Shown here: one piece after another, positions 47,462 to 55,331 of the stretch | Position numbering within the stretch: position 1 is the stretch's first letter | Layout: the number at the start of each line of letters is the position of its first letter | Source: CBDCUQ01 sp965222835 | GTDB lineage: Bacteria; Pseudomonadota; Alphaproteobacteria; Rhizobiales; Hyphomicrobiaceae | Assembly: GCA_965222835.1 (NCBI GenBank) | Contig: CBDCUQ010000002.1 | Span: 1 to 64,000 of the forward strand | DNA: 64,000 nt | Direction of reading: 5' to 3' | Translations under genes and position numbers: made by a program | Notes under the pieces: model-generated | Database searches by the model: none | What the model saw: the letters and a program-made list of their open reading frames with translations, nothing else | Told to the model about the DNA's origin: nothing

Positions 47462-48973
47462 CTATAGGGTGACGTAGACGCCGCGCGTGACTTCGAAGCG
47501 CAGCTCGGTTGTGCCTGGACGGCCCATAGTGAGCCAGTCCTTGCACTTGTCCACCTTGATGAGGGTCTTGGTGGCATCGTCCTTGTCGCGGCCGACGATG
47601 ACGACGTGGTCGGATTTGTTGTTCCAGGCTGCGCCACCATCGATCGAGTAGGCCGTCATCTCCTCGAAGTTCTGGTTGATGCCGCTCGCCTTATCAGGGT
47701 GTGAAACGACCACGATGCAGATCTGGTAGGTCCGGGCGAGGTGCTTTAGCTCTTTGAGTGCCCGGTTTAAGTAAGTCGACTGCAGCTCATGTCTAGCCCA
47801 GATGTGCTCGAGTTCGTTCCAGGGGTCAATGACCACAAACTTGCATCCGTGCCTTTGCACGGCCTCGCGGATCGTGTTCGAAAGCCAGGCCAGGTTGAGG
47901 TCGTCGGTGTCGCGGAACTCCGGCTGTACCAGGCGGAAGAACTCCTCAATGAAGCCATCGGGGCCAACACGATTCACAAGCCCGAGATAGACCTCGCGAT
48001 CGGAGGGGCCAGAGTAGCGTTTGACCTCCGGTCCCTTTCCCCAGGTCTCCGCGTAGCGACGCATCTCCTCGATCGTGCGGATGACGTTGTCCTCAAATTG
48101 AAGGAAGGCGATCTTCTCCCCATAGAGACGGGCAACATTCATCATCCAGACCCGCACCCAGGTCGACTTGCCTGCGCCAGGCACGCCGGTCACGACCACC
48201 AGCTCCGGCGGCACAATTCTCAAATGCTCATCGACCTTACTCCAGGCCGACAGGTACGGACTGACTTTGGAGAGTGAGGGCAGGCCACCCACCGACGTCA
48301 GCCGGTTTGAGATAAGCGGGCGCGCCTCCTTGAAGATCTTGATGAGACCTTCCTTGCCGAAGTGCTGCCAAACCTCGTTTGCGTCCTTGCAGGAACGGTT
48401 GAGTTCGGGGATGATGTCGCGCGGATAATCGATCACCCAACAGCGGTGACGGCCGAGGCGCACCGCGAGTTCATCTGCGAGAATCCGGCCCGGCGTATCG
48501 CCATCCGTCGACAGATAAATCGATTCAAACTTATCGATCTCGGGGCGGATCTGATCGCCCTGCCAGAGCCATTTGAAGTGACTATCCTGGGAGGGGACGA
48601 TATCACCCTCACCGGGTCTCGAAGGGGCTCCGTTGGGAACCGTCACGGCGTACTGAGCGCCTGCGCACAACCACGACAGAGCGTCCGGCTCCCCCTCCGT
48701 TATAATCAACGGTCTGTCTTTGCCGTCGGACGGCTCGAGAATTGGAAGTGGCCACGGTAGCAGCGTCACGCCGCTCGGTTTGATGTAGTATTTCTTGTCC
48801 CACCCGCGCCATTTGATGTACCGGGGCTCGTCGCTCGCCTTCTCCCGCGCCTCGTATCCCAGACCCTTGTCCGTCGCAATGACCCCGTACTTCCTGATCT
48901 GTTCGAACGGGAGTTTTCTTGCCTCGAAGAATTGTGCGGCCTGCGGGCTTAGTGATGTTTCGGCTGTATCCAT
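47462..48973 (-). CDS. Primase-helicase: toprim and DnaB-type helicase domains
   Basis: 503 residues from ATG 48973. Toprim domain: IITEGEPDALSW (catalytic Glu about 93) and STDGDTPGR (DGD 157-159). Helicase domain: VTGVPGAGKSTWVR (Walker A about 263-271), VVIDPWNELEH (Walker B-like), then a VVVSHPDK motif and DHVVIVGRDKDD. This is the T7 gp4 architecture without its zinc domain, which lies upstream in another frame. It would prime and unwind DNA at the phage fork. No phage DNA polymerase is seen in the window. Confidence 0.85.
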   Translation of the reverse strand: MDTAETSLSPQAAQFFEARKLPFEQIRKYGVIATDKGLGYEAREKASDEPRYIKWRGWDKKYYIKPSGVTLLPWPLPILEPSDGKDRPLIITEGEPDALSWLCAGAQYAVTVPNGAPSRPGEGDIVPSQDSHFKWLWQGDQIRPEIDKFESIYLSTDGDTPGRILADELAVRLGRHRCWVIDYPRDIIPELNRSCKDANEVWQHFGKEGLIKIFKEARPLISNRLTSVGGLPSLSKVSPYLSAWSKVDEHLRIVPPELVVVTGVPGAGKSTWVRVWMMNVARLYGEKIAFLQFEDNVIRTIEEMRRYAETWGKGPEVKRYSGPSDREVYLGLVNRVGPDGFIEEFFRLVQPEFRDTDDLNLAWLSNTIREAVQRHGCKFVVIDPWNELEHIWARHELQSTYLNRALKELKHLARTYQICIVVVSHPDKASGINQNFEEMTAYSIDGGAAWNNKSDHVVIVGRDKDDATKTLIKVDKCKDWLTMGRPGTTELRFEVTRGVYVTL

Positions 48974-49002
48974 GTCGCTTGGCTTTCTTGTGCTGGCGCT
49001 TG

Positions 49003-49220
49003 GGGGCGTCCTCGTCGAAGAAACGCGCGACATGATGTGTGCAGTGACAACATCCGAACCGTACGCCACGGCTGTCGATCTGCACCTTGAGGACTGGTTT
49101 CTTTTGGTTTGCCTTCTTGCGTGTGTGTGAGCATTTCGGACACGTCGTGTAGTAGACCGGCCGGTCATACCGGAGGCGGACCTGTTCCTCCTGGAAAATC
49201 TGCTCCAGAGAAATACTCAT
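49003..49220 (-). CDS. Primase zinc-binding domain, out of frame with the toprim-helicase
   Basis: From ATG 49220: MSISLEQIFQEEQVRLRYDR, then CPKCSHTRKK and, 26 residues on, CCHC with HHVARFFDED. This is the four-Cys zinc ribbon of gp4-type primases. The frame runs open to 48609, but after about residue 73 it is Arg-rich and shadows the toprim frame. A CCCCC run at 49002-49006 is where removing one base would fuse it to the toprim-helicase (…FFDEDAPSASTRKPSDMDTA). So it is one gene with a frame break or programmed shift, or two overlapping genes. Confidence 0.6.
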
Positions 49221-49239
49221 TTGTCGGCCTCGAAGTGCA

Positions 49240-50475
49240 TCAAAGGTTCTCCTGGCGGCGGCGTTCGAGGTCCGCCTCGACGGCGCGATTGTATTCCTCG
49301 GTGTTGCGCTGCTCGATCTCGGCCTTCTGGCGCGCGCGATCATCCGCATTCGGGTCGCGGCCCTCAAGAGCGGAGTAATATCCCTGCACAAGACGGTCGA
49401 AGCTCTTGGGCTGCGTAACGAAGTGGAGGTCCGCTTTGAACGGCTTTTTGCCCCGGCCGGTCAGGAACTTGGTCCGCCGGATCTCCTCCAGAGCCTCAGC
49501 CCAGGCTTCCCGGCCGCCATCCATGATCAGCCGATTGCGGATGGCGTCACGCGTGCGCTGTGGGATTTTCCGATCCCGGCGCGGTTGCGGCAGCCCAAAC
49601 TCATCGGCAACCTTGCGGAACTCTTCGACAGCCCAGTCGACGTCCGCCTCGGCGATGCCGTCGGATTTGGGCGATTTTTGCCCAATTTTCGGCTTGGGCG
49701 CAGGCTCAGCCACCCGCTTGCGGCCCTCGGCAATCAGGACCTCGCGGCGCTCGGTATCTGGGCAGCCCGAGATTAGGTCCTCGAGGTCGACCTGGCGTGG
49801 GTCGTGATCCAGGTGATCCGTGGGTGGCTTACCCTTCGGTTTTTTGGACGCGGTCCTGCCCCCATTGGGGGGTAGGGGGTTTTTATTATATATCTTACCA
49901 TTAGTTATATACTGGCCCTTTTTACCCCTCTTTTGCGGCCCTGGCGTGGCCAGTTCGTCTCTTGTTCTATGGCCCTTATACGAAGACCAATCCTGATATT
50001 CCCTGAAATTACGTACGCTTAAGAGCGTATATTTGCGGCCCCGCTTAGCCTTCGATTTGTGGCCCTTTTGGCCGTCTATTTGTGGCCCTTCCGGGTTCGG
50101 AGCATTTTCCTTGATAGCGAGGAAGCCCTCATCGATCATATCCTTCAGGATGGCGCGCACCTTTTTGCGGCCGACACCCAAGCGCTTAGCCAGATATTCC
50201 TGCGGCATGATCACGTCGCCAGTCTCGAGATGGTAGGTGTTTCCGCCGATATCGCGGGTCCAGGGCTTGTAGGCCGTCTGAGTGAGGATGAGGATCAGGG
50301 CAGCCAGATGGTGTGGCTTATCTACACCGAATTGAGGATGATCTGCGAGGCAGCGGGAAACAATGATTGCGCCCCGGTTTTTCCGGCGCTCCATAGAGTT
50401 GTAGAGCACGCCCTTACCCGGTGGATTGTACTTGACACTTGAGGAAAATTCACTAGATTCCGGTGTATTGAACAT
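49240..50475 (-). CDS. Winged-helix replication protein (putative initiator/organiser)
   Basis: 411 residues from ATG 50475, preceded by AAAGGCC. N-terminal winged helix at about 60-110 (PHHLAALILILTQTAYKPWT then MPQEYLAKRLGVGRKKVRAI and LKDMIDEGFLAI), a charged Lys-rich linker, and a helical C-terminal domain (DVDWAVEEFRKVADEFGL through FLTGRGKKPFKADLHFVTQ) ending in a Glu/Arg helix. The 'FLTG...FKADL.FV..P..F..L..G.Y' end is typical of phage and plasmid replication proteins near helicases. It lies directly above the primase-helicase. Confidence 0.65.
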   Translation of the reverse strand: MFNTPESSEFSSSVKYNPPGKGVLYNSMERRKNRGAIIVSRCLADHPQFGVDKPHHLAALILILTQTAYKPWTRDIGGNTYHLETGDVIMPQEYLAKRLGVGRKKVRAILKDMIDEGFLAIKENAPNPEGPQIDGQKGHKSKAKRGRKYTLLSVRNFREYQDWSSYKGHRTRDELATPGPQKRGKKGQYITNGKIYNKNPLPPNGGRTASKKPKGKPPTDHLDHDPRQVDLEDLISGCPDTERREVLIAEGRKRVAEPAPKPKIGQKSPKSDGIAEADVDWAVEEFRKVADEFGLPQPRRDRKIPQRTRDAIRNRLIMDGGREAWAEALEEIRRTKFLTGRGKKPFKADLHFVTQPKSFDRLVQGYYSALEGRDPNADDRARQKAEIEQRNTEEYNRAVEADLERRRQENL

Positions 50476-50944
50476 GGCGATGGCCTTTGGTATGGCGTCG
50501 TGTTTTCTTCGGGAGATCGAGCAGCTGTCACTGCGAAATCTCACTTGGCATCCTACTCACGCAGAACTTGGAGCGATGCTCTTAGCGATGCGACCTCATC
50601 AAAAGCTCTGGAGCGCTTGGGAACCGCTCTGGAGCTTTTCCCTTTTGGGCCCTAGTGATGGGGTCGATCGGCGCTACACGGGACTCGGATGCAACGGCGA
50701 CTTTATGTCGTGAATCGATTTTGTGTCCAGTCCCTCCCTCAAAAGAATCATCACCCGTGGCTTGAAAGTTTGACGTCAAGCGTCGAATCAGCACCTACTG
50801 CGAATGTTGGTGGGCACCAACGGCCGAGCTTCTCGGTCAGCTATGGTACGGCCCTCTGTGCTGTAGCTCAGGTCTCATTGAGGACGGAGACCTCAGGGTC
50901 TCGGGAGTGACGCGCCCGGGACCCTTTCCGTTGGAGGTTGTGGT
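50476..50944. promoter_or_regulatory. 469-base gap between replication gene and a rightward gene
   Basis: No convincing gene. Contains a perfect TTGACGTCAA palindrome (50770-50779), and a hairpin GGGTC-T-CGGG / CCCG-G-GACCC (50896-50925) followed by TTTCC just before the 50945 gene. Short open frames on the plus strand have no ribosome sites and are not believed. Could hold the replication promoter or an origin; AT-rich iterons are not visible. Confidence 0.45.
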
Positions 50945-51187
50945 ATGGCAAAGACTGATCCAACTTCGATGGCCTACGCGAAGCTTCTTGATGAACTTGT
51001 TGAGCACTCGGATGCGGGCGATGATGTTTCAACGCGATGTCTTGGTGCAATTACTCTCCTGAATTGGGGTTGGCGGTATGGCGACCCGGAGCCCGATCTC
51101 TTCGATCCTGACGATGACCCAGGTGGCGGCAGCCCGGTGCCGATCGTCGATCTAGAGAAATACCGGGACCTTAAGCGCGCAGCTTGA
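50945..51187 (+). CDS. Small acidic protein
   Basis: 80 residues from ATG 50945, seven bases after GGAGG. MAKTDPTSMAYAKLLDELVE then TRCLGAITLLNWGWRYG and an Asp/Pro-rich middle (DLFDPDDDPGGG). Isolated rightward gene in a leftward region. A TTGTGTGT-ATC-ACACACAA hairpin (51188-51206) follows its stop. No family. Confidence 0.58.
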   Translation: MAKTDPTSMAYAKLLDELVEHSDAGDDVSTRCLGAITLLNWGWRYGDPEPDLFDPDDDPGGGSPVPIVDLEKYRDLKRAA

Positions 51188-51427
51188 TTGTGTGTATCAC
51201 ACACAAAAGACAAACCCCCGGTCAGAAGGGCTAACCAGGGGCGTGGGTATTTGTCATGCAATCGCAAGCAAGAGAGATGGAAAACAGCTACATGGTTTCC
51301 TCCTGGTTTACGGCCCAGGAGAGGACGTCTCCTCTTGCTGGACCTCGTGATGAGCTTGAGCTTGTCTTTGCCCTAGCCGATGCCGCGTGAACGGACAGGG
51401 GAAAGCTAGAAAGCTCCTACCGATTCG

Positions 51428-52684
51428 TCAAGCCGCCGCCTGACTAATGGCCGTCCGCTCCCCCGGTTTCACCAGGCGAATGCCGTAGACCCAGACCTTA
51501 CCGCCGCTGAGTGCTTTGTCGGTCTTTTCCCAGCCGAGGCTGTAGAGAAGATCGAGGGTTGCGCGCGAGGATTTCACCCCTTCGCCGATGGGCAGCGCAT
51601 TGTTGAGCATGCGCGTGATGTCGAGAAGGTGGAGGCGCTCATGCACGTCGGCCTTGATAACGAGCTTGGCCAGCGCCGCCCTCTGAGCTGGGTTGACCGG
51701 CTTATCGGGCTTCTTCTCCGCTGCAGGTTTTTCGAACGGAATAATGTTGCCATTGTCGTTCGCCACTTCCTCCTTTTCCGTGTCCGGGTCGCCTGTCGCG
51801 GCGAGAGGCAGCTCTTCCTCCTCTTCCTTGGGGGCGGGAAGATCGACAGGCTCATCCTTTTGGCCGCCGTCCTGGGCGATGCCCTGGTGGCGCTCGGATG
51901 CGCGCGCAAACAGGATGAAGCCACAAGAGGAGACAATCTCCAGGATCAGAGCAAAAAGCAGCGACGTCGTCAGAATGACGTGTTCATCCTTGATCTCAAA
52001 CAGCTTGCCCGCCAAAACCACGATCGGGTCTGCCGTCGAGACAATCGGCTTTGTCTCGAGTTCGTGCTGGGCCTGCTTGATGCCGTTGATCGCGCTTTCG
52101 TAATCAGCCGCGATTTTGGCGTTGACCTTGGCATCAAGTGCCTTCACCTCCTTGAGGTGCGCGATGGCATTGCGGCCGGATCGATAGCGGGCGTTGAGGC
52201 CCGTGACCTTGACGCTGCTTTTGACGGTCTGCTGAGCCAGGAAGCCCGCGCGGGCCTGCTGGGTCTTCAGAAGATCGCGCCGAGACTGCTGCAGCTCAGC
52301 CATGACCTCCCGCTGCTCCTGACTGGTGAGGAGGGCGTAGCTGGCTGTAAAGGTTGCAGAACGCAGGCTCCAGACGGATGCCAAGGCAAAGAAGAGGATT
52401 GCACCTCCAGCTACGAGCCACCGCTTTTTGGGACGGCTCAGCGCCGCCACTAGAGCAAACAGTGAGACGGCCTTAATCACGTCGAGTGACACGGACGCAC
52501 CCGCGAAAATACCTCTGACTGGCTCCAGGCCGGAGATTGTGTAGCCGAACAGGTTGAATGCAGGGATCTCAGCCGTGCCTGCGAGATTCCACCCCGCAAA
52601 GGCGTTGCAAATAGCCGAGATCGCCCAGATGGAGATGACCGCCAAGATGGCGAACACGCTCCACAGGCGTGGTAGTTTCGACAT
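51428..52684 (-). CDS. Large membrane protein with periplasmic-type coiled coil
   Basis: 418 residues. Three or four N-terminal helices (SVFAILAVISIWAISAICNA, DVIKAVSLFALVAAL, WLVAGGAILFFALASVWSLR), a long coiled coil (about 120-215: SQEQREVMAELQQSRRDLLK and on), another helix (TTSLLFALILEIVSSCGFIL), then a Glu/Pro linker and a C-terminal winged-helix-like domain (RAALAKLVIKADVHERLHL ... YSLGWEKT). Membrane plus DNA-binding-like ends is unusual. It could anchor replication or block superinfection. No family named. Confidence 0.62.
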   Translation of the reverse strand: MSKLPRLWSVFAILAVISIWAISAICNAFAGWNLAGTAEIPAFNLFGYTISGLEPVRGIFAGASVSLDVIKAVSLFALVAALSRPKKRWLVAGGAILFFALASVWSLRSATFTASYALLTSQEQREVMAELQQSRRDLLKTQQARAGFLAQQTVKSSVKVTGLNARYRSGRNAIAHLKEVKALDAKVNAKIAADYESAINGIKQAQHELETKPIVSTADPIVVLAGKLFEIKDEHVILTTSLLFALILEIVSSCGFILFARASERHQGIAQDGGQKDEPVDLPAPKEEEEELPLAATGDPDTEKEEVANDNGNIIPFEKPAAEKKPDKPVNPAQRAALAKLVIKADVHERLHLLDITRMLNNALPIGEGVKSSRATLDLLYSLGWEKTDKALSGGKVWVYGIRLVKPGERTAISQAAA

Positions 52685-52716
52685 AATTCCCTCGTCGATA
52701 GAAGTTGATTTTTGGA

Positions 52717-53316
52717 TTACTCACTTCTCAGGGCCCGTGATGAGCGCATCGGGGTCGCGCCGTCACTAGCGAACTCGCCATGGTACTTTCGCGCAGCTTC
52801 ACAATAAGCTGCATGGGCATCCTGAGGCGTGGGGTGTTTTCCTAGATACACGATTCGGCGGTTAATACAGATAGCTGCTTCGAACTTGCCGTCTTTTGAG
52901 GGCTTCACACCCTTGTATCCGCTACTGTTGGTCGAGTACCGCTTGGAGTTGCGTCCGTTCTCGGCGGGCGTCGACAGGCGCAAGTTGATGAGCCGGTTGT
53001 CGAGACCATCGCCATTGATGTGGTCGACAAAGGCGCGCGGCCAGCGGCCGGTATGAAGGGCCCAGGCGACCCGGCCAGCCTGATGGACATGACCCTTGAT
53101 GCCGATCACCAGGTAGCCGCGATCGATCGATCCGGCCGGGTCACCAGCCCGGACCTTGCGTGACATATGCACCTTCCAGGCGAAGGCTCCGGTCTTGGGG
53201 TTGTAATCAAGGAGCTTGCGCAGCTCCTTGATGGGGTAGGAGCGGACCAGCCTACGCTTCCCCAGTCCCTTTATGGGTTTGATTGGCGGTCCGGCGTGCT
53301 TCTGCTGCTTCGGCAC
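52717..53316 (-). CDS. HNH endonuclease with AP2 domain (homing type)
   Basis: 199 residues from GTG 53316, just after GGAGAGG. An N-terminal SYPIKELRKLLDYNPKTGAF then WK region, the HNH core FVDHINGDGLDNRLINLRLS and an AP2 domain (SGYKGVKPSKDGKFEAAICI, YLGKHPTPQDAHAAYCEAAR). This is the domain order of phage-borne HNH-AP2 homing nucleases. Its start overlaps the methyltransferase 3' end by 65 bases, suggesting a later insertion. The frame extends further upstream but only as a shadow of that gene. Confidence 0.8.
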   Translation of the reverse strand: MPKQQKHAGPPIKPIKGLGKRRLVRSYPIKELRKLLDYNPKTGAFAWKVHMSRKVRAGDPAGSIDRGYLVIGIKGHVHQAGRVAWALHTGRWPRAFVDHINGDGLDNRLINLRLSTPAENGRNSKRYSTNSSGYKGVKPSKDGKFEAAICINRRIVYLGKHPTPQDAHAAYCEAARKYHGEFASDGATPMRSSRALRSE

Positions 53317-54004
53317 GATACCTCTCCAGCTCTTCTGGTGTTGCATATCGCTTCCAGGAGATGCCCTGAATCGTGGGAAGGCGTGTTTTTCGTTGTTGGA
53401 AACAGAACCAGGCGTGCGCCACAGAACTGCCGGATCTTTTGCCCTGCCATTCACGCCAGAGCCCGTCCGGGCATTCTTCCCAGCGGTGCATCATCGGCGC
53501 GCGCTCGATGAAGTAATGCACGCTGGTCAGGTGATTCGCATGCAGCTCTACACGCGATTCGGATTCGAGAAAAGAGAGCCGCGATAGGACATAGACAAGA
53601 GGGCAGACGGTAAGTGCGTGCTCGACGAACGCCTGGGCCATCGAGAAGGGGGGGTTGGTGATGATGGCGTCGGCATTGGTGTCCATTTCATCGATCAGGA
53701 AGAAGTCGACGCCGGGAACGATGTCAGCGCGTGCCATAGGTTCTTTCTGTGTGCGGTAGGGATAGAGGTCCGTTGCATAGACGGTCTTTCCCGCCGCACG
53801 CAACTCATCGACCATATGACCCAGGCCCGCTGTCGGCTCCCAGACGATACGGGGGATGGGCACGCTCTTGAGAAAGGCGCGGGTGAGAACGTGCGGGGTC
53901 GGGTAGAGTTCGCGTCCGCGTTCGGCCTTGGTGTGGCGGCCGGATTGGCCAGTTCGCTTTGACGGCAGCCGCCGGTCGGCAGGAAAGTCTAGGACCTCGG
54001 ACAT
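53252..54004 (-). CDS. DNA adenine methyltransferase-like protein
   Basis: 250 residues. VWEPTAGLGHMVDELRAAGK holds the AdoMet-binding motif (motif I) and ADAIITNPPFSMAQAFVEHA holds NPPF, the catalytic motif IV of N6-adenine methyltransferases. ELYPTPHVLTRAFLKS resembles motif X. No restriction partner is seen, so self-protection of phage DNA is likely. Specificity cannot be read. Start overlaps the repressor gene end by 16 bases. Confidence 0.78.
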   Translation of the reverse strand: MSEVLDFPADRRLPSKRTGQSGRHTKAERGRELYPTPHVLTRAFLKSVPIPRIVWEPTAGLGHMVDELRAAGKTVYATDLYPYRTQKEPMARADIVPGVDFFLIDEMDTNADAIITNPPFSMAQAFVEHALTVCPLVYVLSRLSFLESESRVELHANHLTSVHYFIERAPMMHRWEECPDGLWREWQGKRSGSSVAHAWFCFQQRKTRLPTIQGISWKRYATPEELERYRAEAAEARRTANQTHKGTGEA

Positions 54005-54363
54005 CGCTTTTTGTGGCCTTTTAGAACCTTGCGGGTGACGCGAGACGAGGACTTCTTGGTCGGTTTTTTGGCCAGTTTCCTGACGGGAAGATTCGGCGGG
54101 TCCTGCCGGTAGACATCGCCGCGAAGCACGTGCCTTGGGATACCCAGCATTCGCTCAATGTCAAGGCAGCGATCCACGGGAACCTTGCTCCACCCGTACC
54201 AGGCCTGGCGGGTGGTACCGAGAAGGCGGGCGAACTCGACGACGGTTGTAGGCTCAATCTCGTTTTTCTTGCGCCGGGCGATCTCGGCGCGAATCGCCGC
54301 CAAACCGCGTCGGTGGTACTCTTTGCGTGCGCTAGACGGTAGTCTCTTCAGCATCTTACCCAT
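53989..54363 (-). CDS. Cro/YdaS-like repressor
   Basis: 124 residues. TVVEFARLLGTTRQAWYGWS, then KVPVDRCLDIERMLGIPRHV and LRGDVY is the helix-turn-helix of Cro/YdaS-type regulators. The N-terminus is basic, and the C-terminal tail (KKPTKKSSSRVTRKVLKGHK) is Lys-rich. Transcribed away from the recombination operon across a region with two 19-bp operators, which it probably binds. No cleavage domain, so it is Cro-like or a small CI. Confidence 0.75.
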   Translation of the reverse strand: MGKMLKRLPSSARKEYHRRGLAAIRAEIARRKKNEIEPTTVVEFARLLGTTRQAWYGWSKVPVDRCLDIERMLGIPRHVLRGDVYRQDPPNLPVRKLAKKPTKKSSSRVTRKVLKGHKKRCPRS

Positions 54364-54377
54364 CTTTTGGAGCCTGG

Positions 54378-54396
54378 TGACAAGGGTTGCTTGTCA
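54378..54396. promoter_or_regulatory. Operator 1 over the repressor promoter
   Basis: TGACAAG-GGTTG-CTTGTCA, perfect 7-bp arms. The leftward promoter TTGCGC (54423-54418), 17 bases, TATATG (54400-54395) ends on it, so repressor binding would block its own transcription. Confidence 0.75.
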
Positions 54397-54458
54397 TATA
54401 GCCCGCGCGCGGCAGCCGCGCAACACTTCCTTAATCTTTTCCGGGTAGCTTCCAAAAG

Positions 54459-54477
54459 TGACAAGCAGTGCTTGACA
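54459..54477. promoter_or_regulatory. Operator 2 over the rightward promoter
   Basis: TGACAAG-CAGTG-CTTGACA. Its right arm contains TTGACA (54472-54477), the -35 of a rightward promoter whose -10 (TAATTC, 54495-54500) is poor. Centre is 81 bases from operator 1. Confidence 0.7.
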
Positions 54478-54515
54478 CTTCAAAACCGATTCACTAATTC
54501 TGGGGATCACCAACG

Positions 54516-54716
54516 ATGTCACGCGTTATAGAGCGCACGACCCGCCCACAATTGCCCTCCACGGCAGACGACTGGCTACTCGTCTACAAAGGATGGACTG
54601 CGGCTCGCGCAGGAGAAGGCGACAATGAGCACGAGCACGAATACTGGCGACTTGGTTATCGATGGCGACGAGAAGGTCGTCGCTTTTCCGGGGGGTGGTC
54701 CGGCCTCCAAACCTGA
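54516..54716 (+). CDS. Possible small protein overlapping the next gene
   Basis: 66 residues: MSRVIERTTRPQLPSTADDW, then LLVYKGWTAARAG and YWRLGYRWRREGR. Only a weak GGGG site. Overlaps the 54625 gene by 92 bases. First frame after the rightward promoter; could be real. Confidence 0.4.
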   Translation: MSRVIERTTRPQLPSTADDWLLVYKGWTAARAGEGDNEHEHEYWRLGYRWRREGRRFSGGWSGLQT

Positions 54717-54921
54717 GACATCGGATGATCTCGCCGACAATGCGAAGGCCGTTTCGAAAAACATGCAGAACATCAACGCCTCTGCGAAGCGGCTTCTTAT
54801 CGACAGCCTGACTGATGTCTATTTCGCCATGATCAAAGTCGGCGGCCACGACTGGGCCGCGAAGGAGGCCATCTGCCTGATTAAGGCGGGCGATACACTT
54901 TACGGAAAAACCAGCGAGTAG
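54625..54921 (+). CDS. Unknown early protein
   Basis: 98 residues with a GGAGAAGG site before ATG 54625. Acidic N-terminus, then helical SKNMQNINASAKRLLIDSLT and VGGHDWAAKEAICLIKAGDT. First clear gene of the recombination operon. No family. Confidence 0.6.
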   Translation: MSTSTNTGDLVIDGDEKVVAFPGGGPASKPETSDDLADNAKAVSKNMQNINASAKRLLIDSLTDVYFAMIKVGGHDWAAKEAICLIKAGDTLYGKTSE

Positions 54922-54929
54922 GAGGCTCC

Positions 54930-55316
54930 ATGCCCGTTAAAAACGTCAAGATTGATGAGGAGACCGAAATGGTCGTCTCCCGTTTACAGTTCGAGGAGAT
55001 GGTCAAGCGTGTCGAAGCCATGGAGGCTAAAGTTAAGATGCTGAGTCAACAGATCCAGCAAGCCCAAGCCGAAACACGAGAGGCGGACTCCAATTACGGA
55101 GCTGCCATGCGCAAGGTGATCAAGTTAGAACAGGCCAACACCGCAAATTCTCAGTGGATTGCAAACGCCGTGCGCGAGGCAGGCTTCAACGACGGCGTTA
55201 AGTTTACCGATATCTGGAGGATTGTCCTTGCCGGATACAATGCAAACCAGGCAGCGGTGGCCAAGGCAAAAAGCGAGGCCAGTAAAGCCAAGGGCGCACC
55301 CCAAAGAAAGCACTAG
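54930..55316 (+). CDS. Coiled-coil early protein
   Basis: 128 residues from ATG 54930 (AGGAGG upstream). A long coiled coil (LQFEEMVKRVEAMEAKVKML ... AQAETREADSN), then a helical NAVREAGFNDGVKFTDIWRI and a Lys-rich end. No family. Confidence 0.58.
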   Translation: MPVKNVKIDEETEMVVSRLQFEEMVKRVEAMEAKVKMLSQQIQQAQAETREADSNYGAAMRKVIKLEQANTANSQWIANAVREAGFNDGVKFTDIWRIVLAGYNANQAAVAKAKSEASKAKGAPQRKH

Positions 55317-55331
55317 AAAGGCAAAGCTGAT

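Noticed and set aside
48609..49002. Continuation of the primase zinc-domain frame to a stop at 48609
   Set aside because: Arg/Gly-rich and directly overlaps the conserved toprim domain in another frame; no meaning as protein.
50856..50895. tRNA-like GTAGCTCAGG near 50865
   Set aside because: No anticodon stem, T arm or acceptor pairing could be built around it.
50426..50910. Rightward open frames in the 50476-50944 gap
   Set aside because: No ribosome sites, low-complexity content, no conserved pattern; treated as regulatory DNA.
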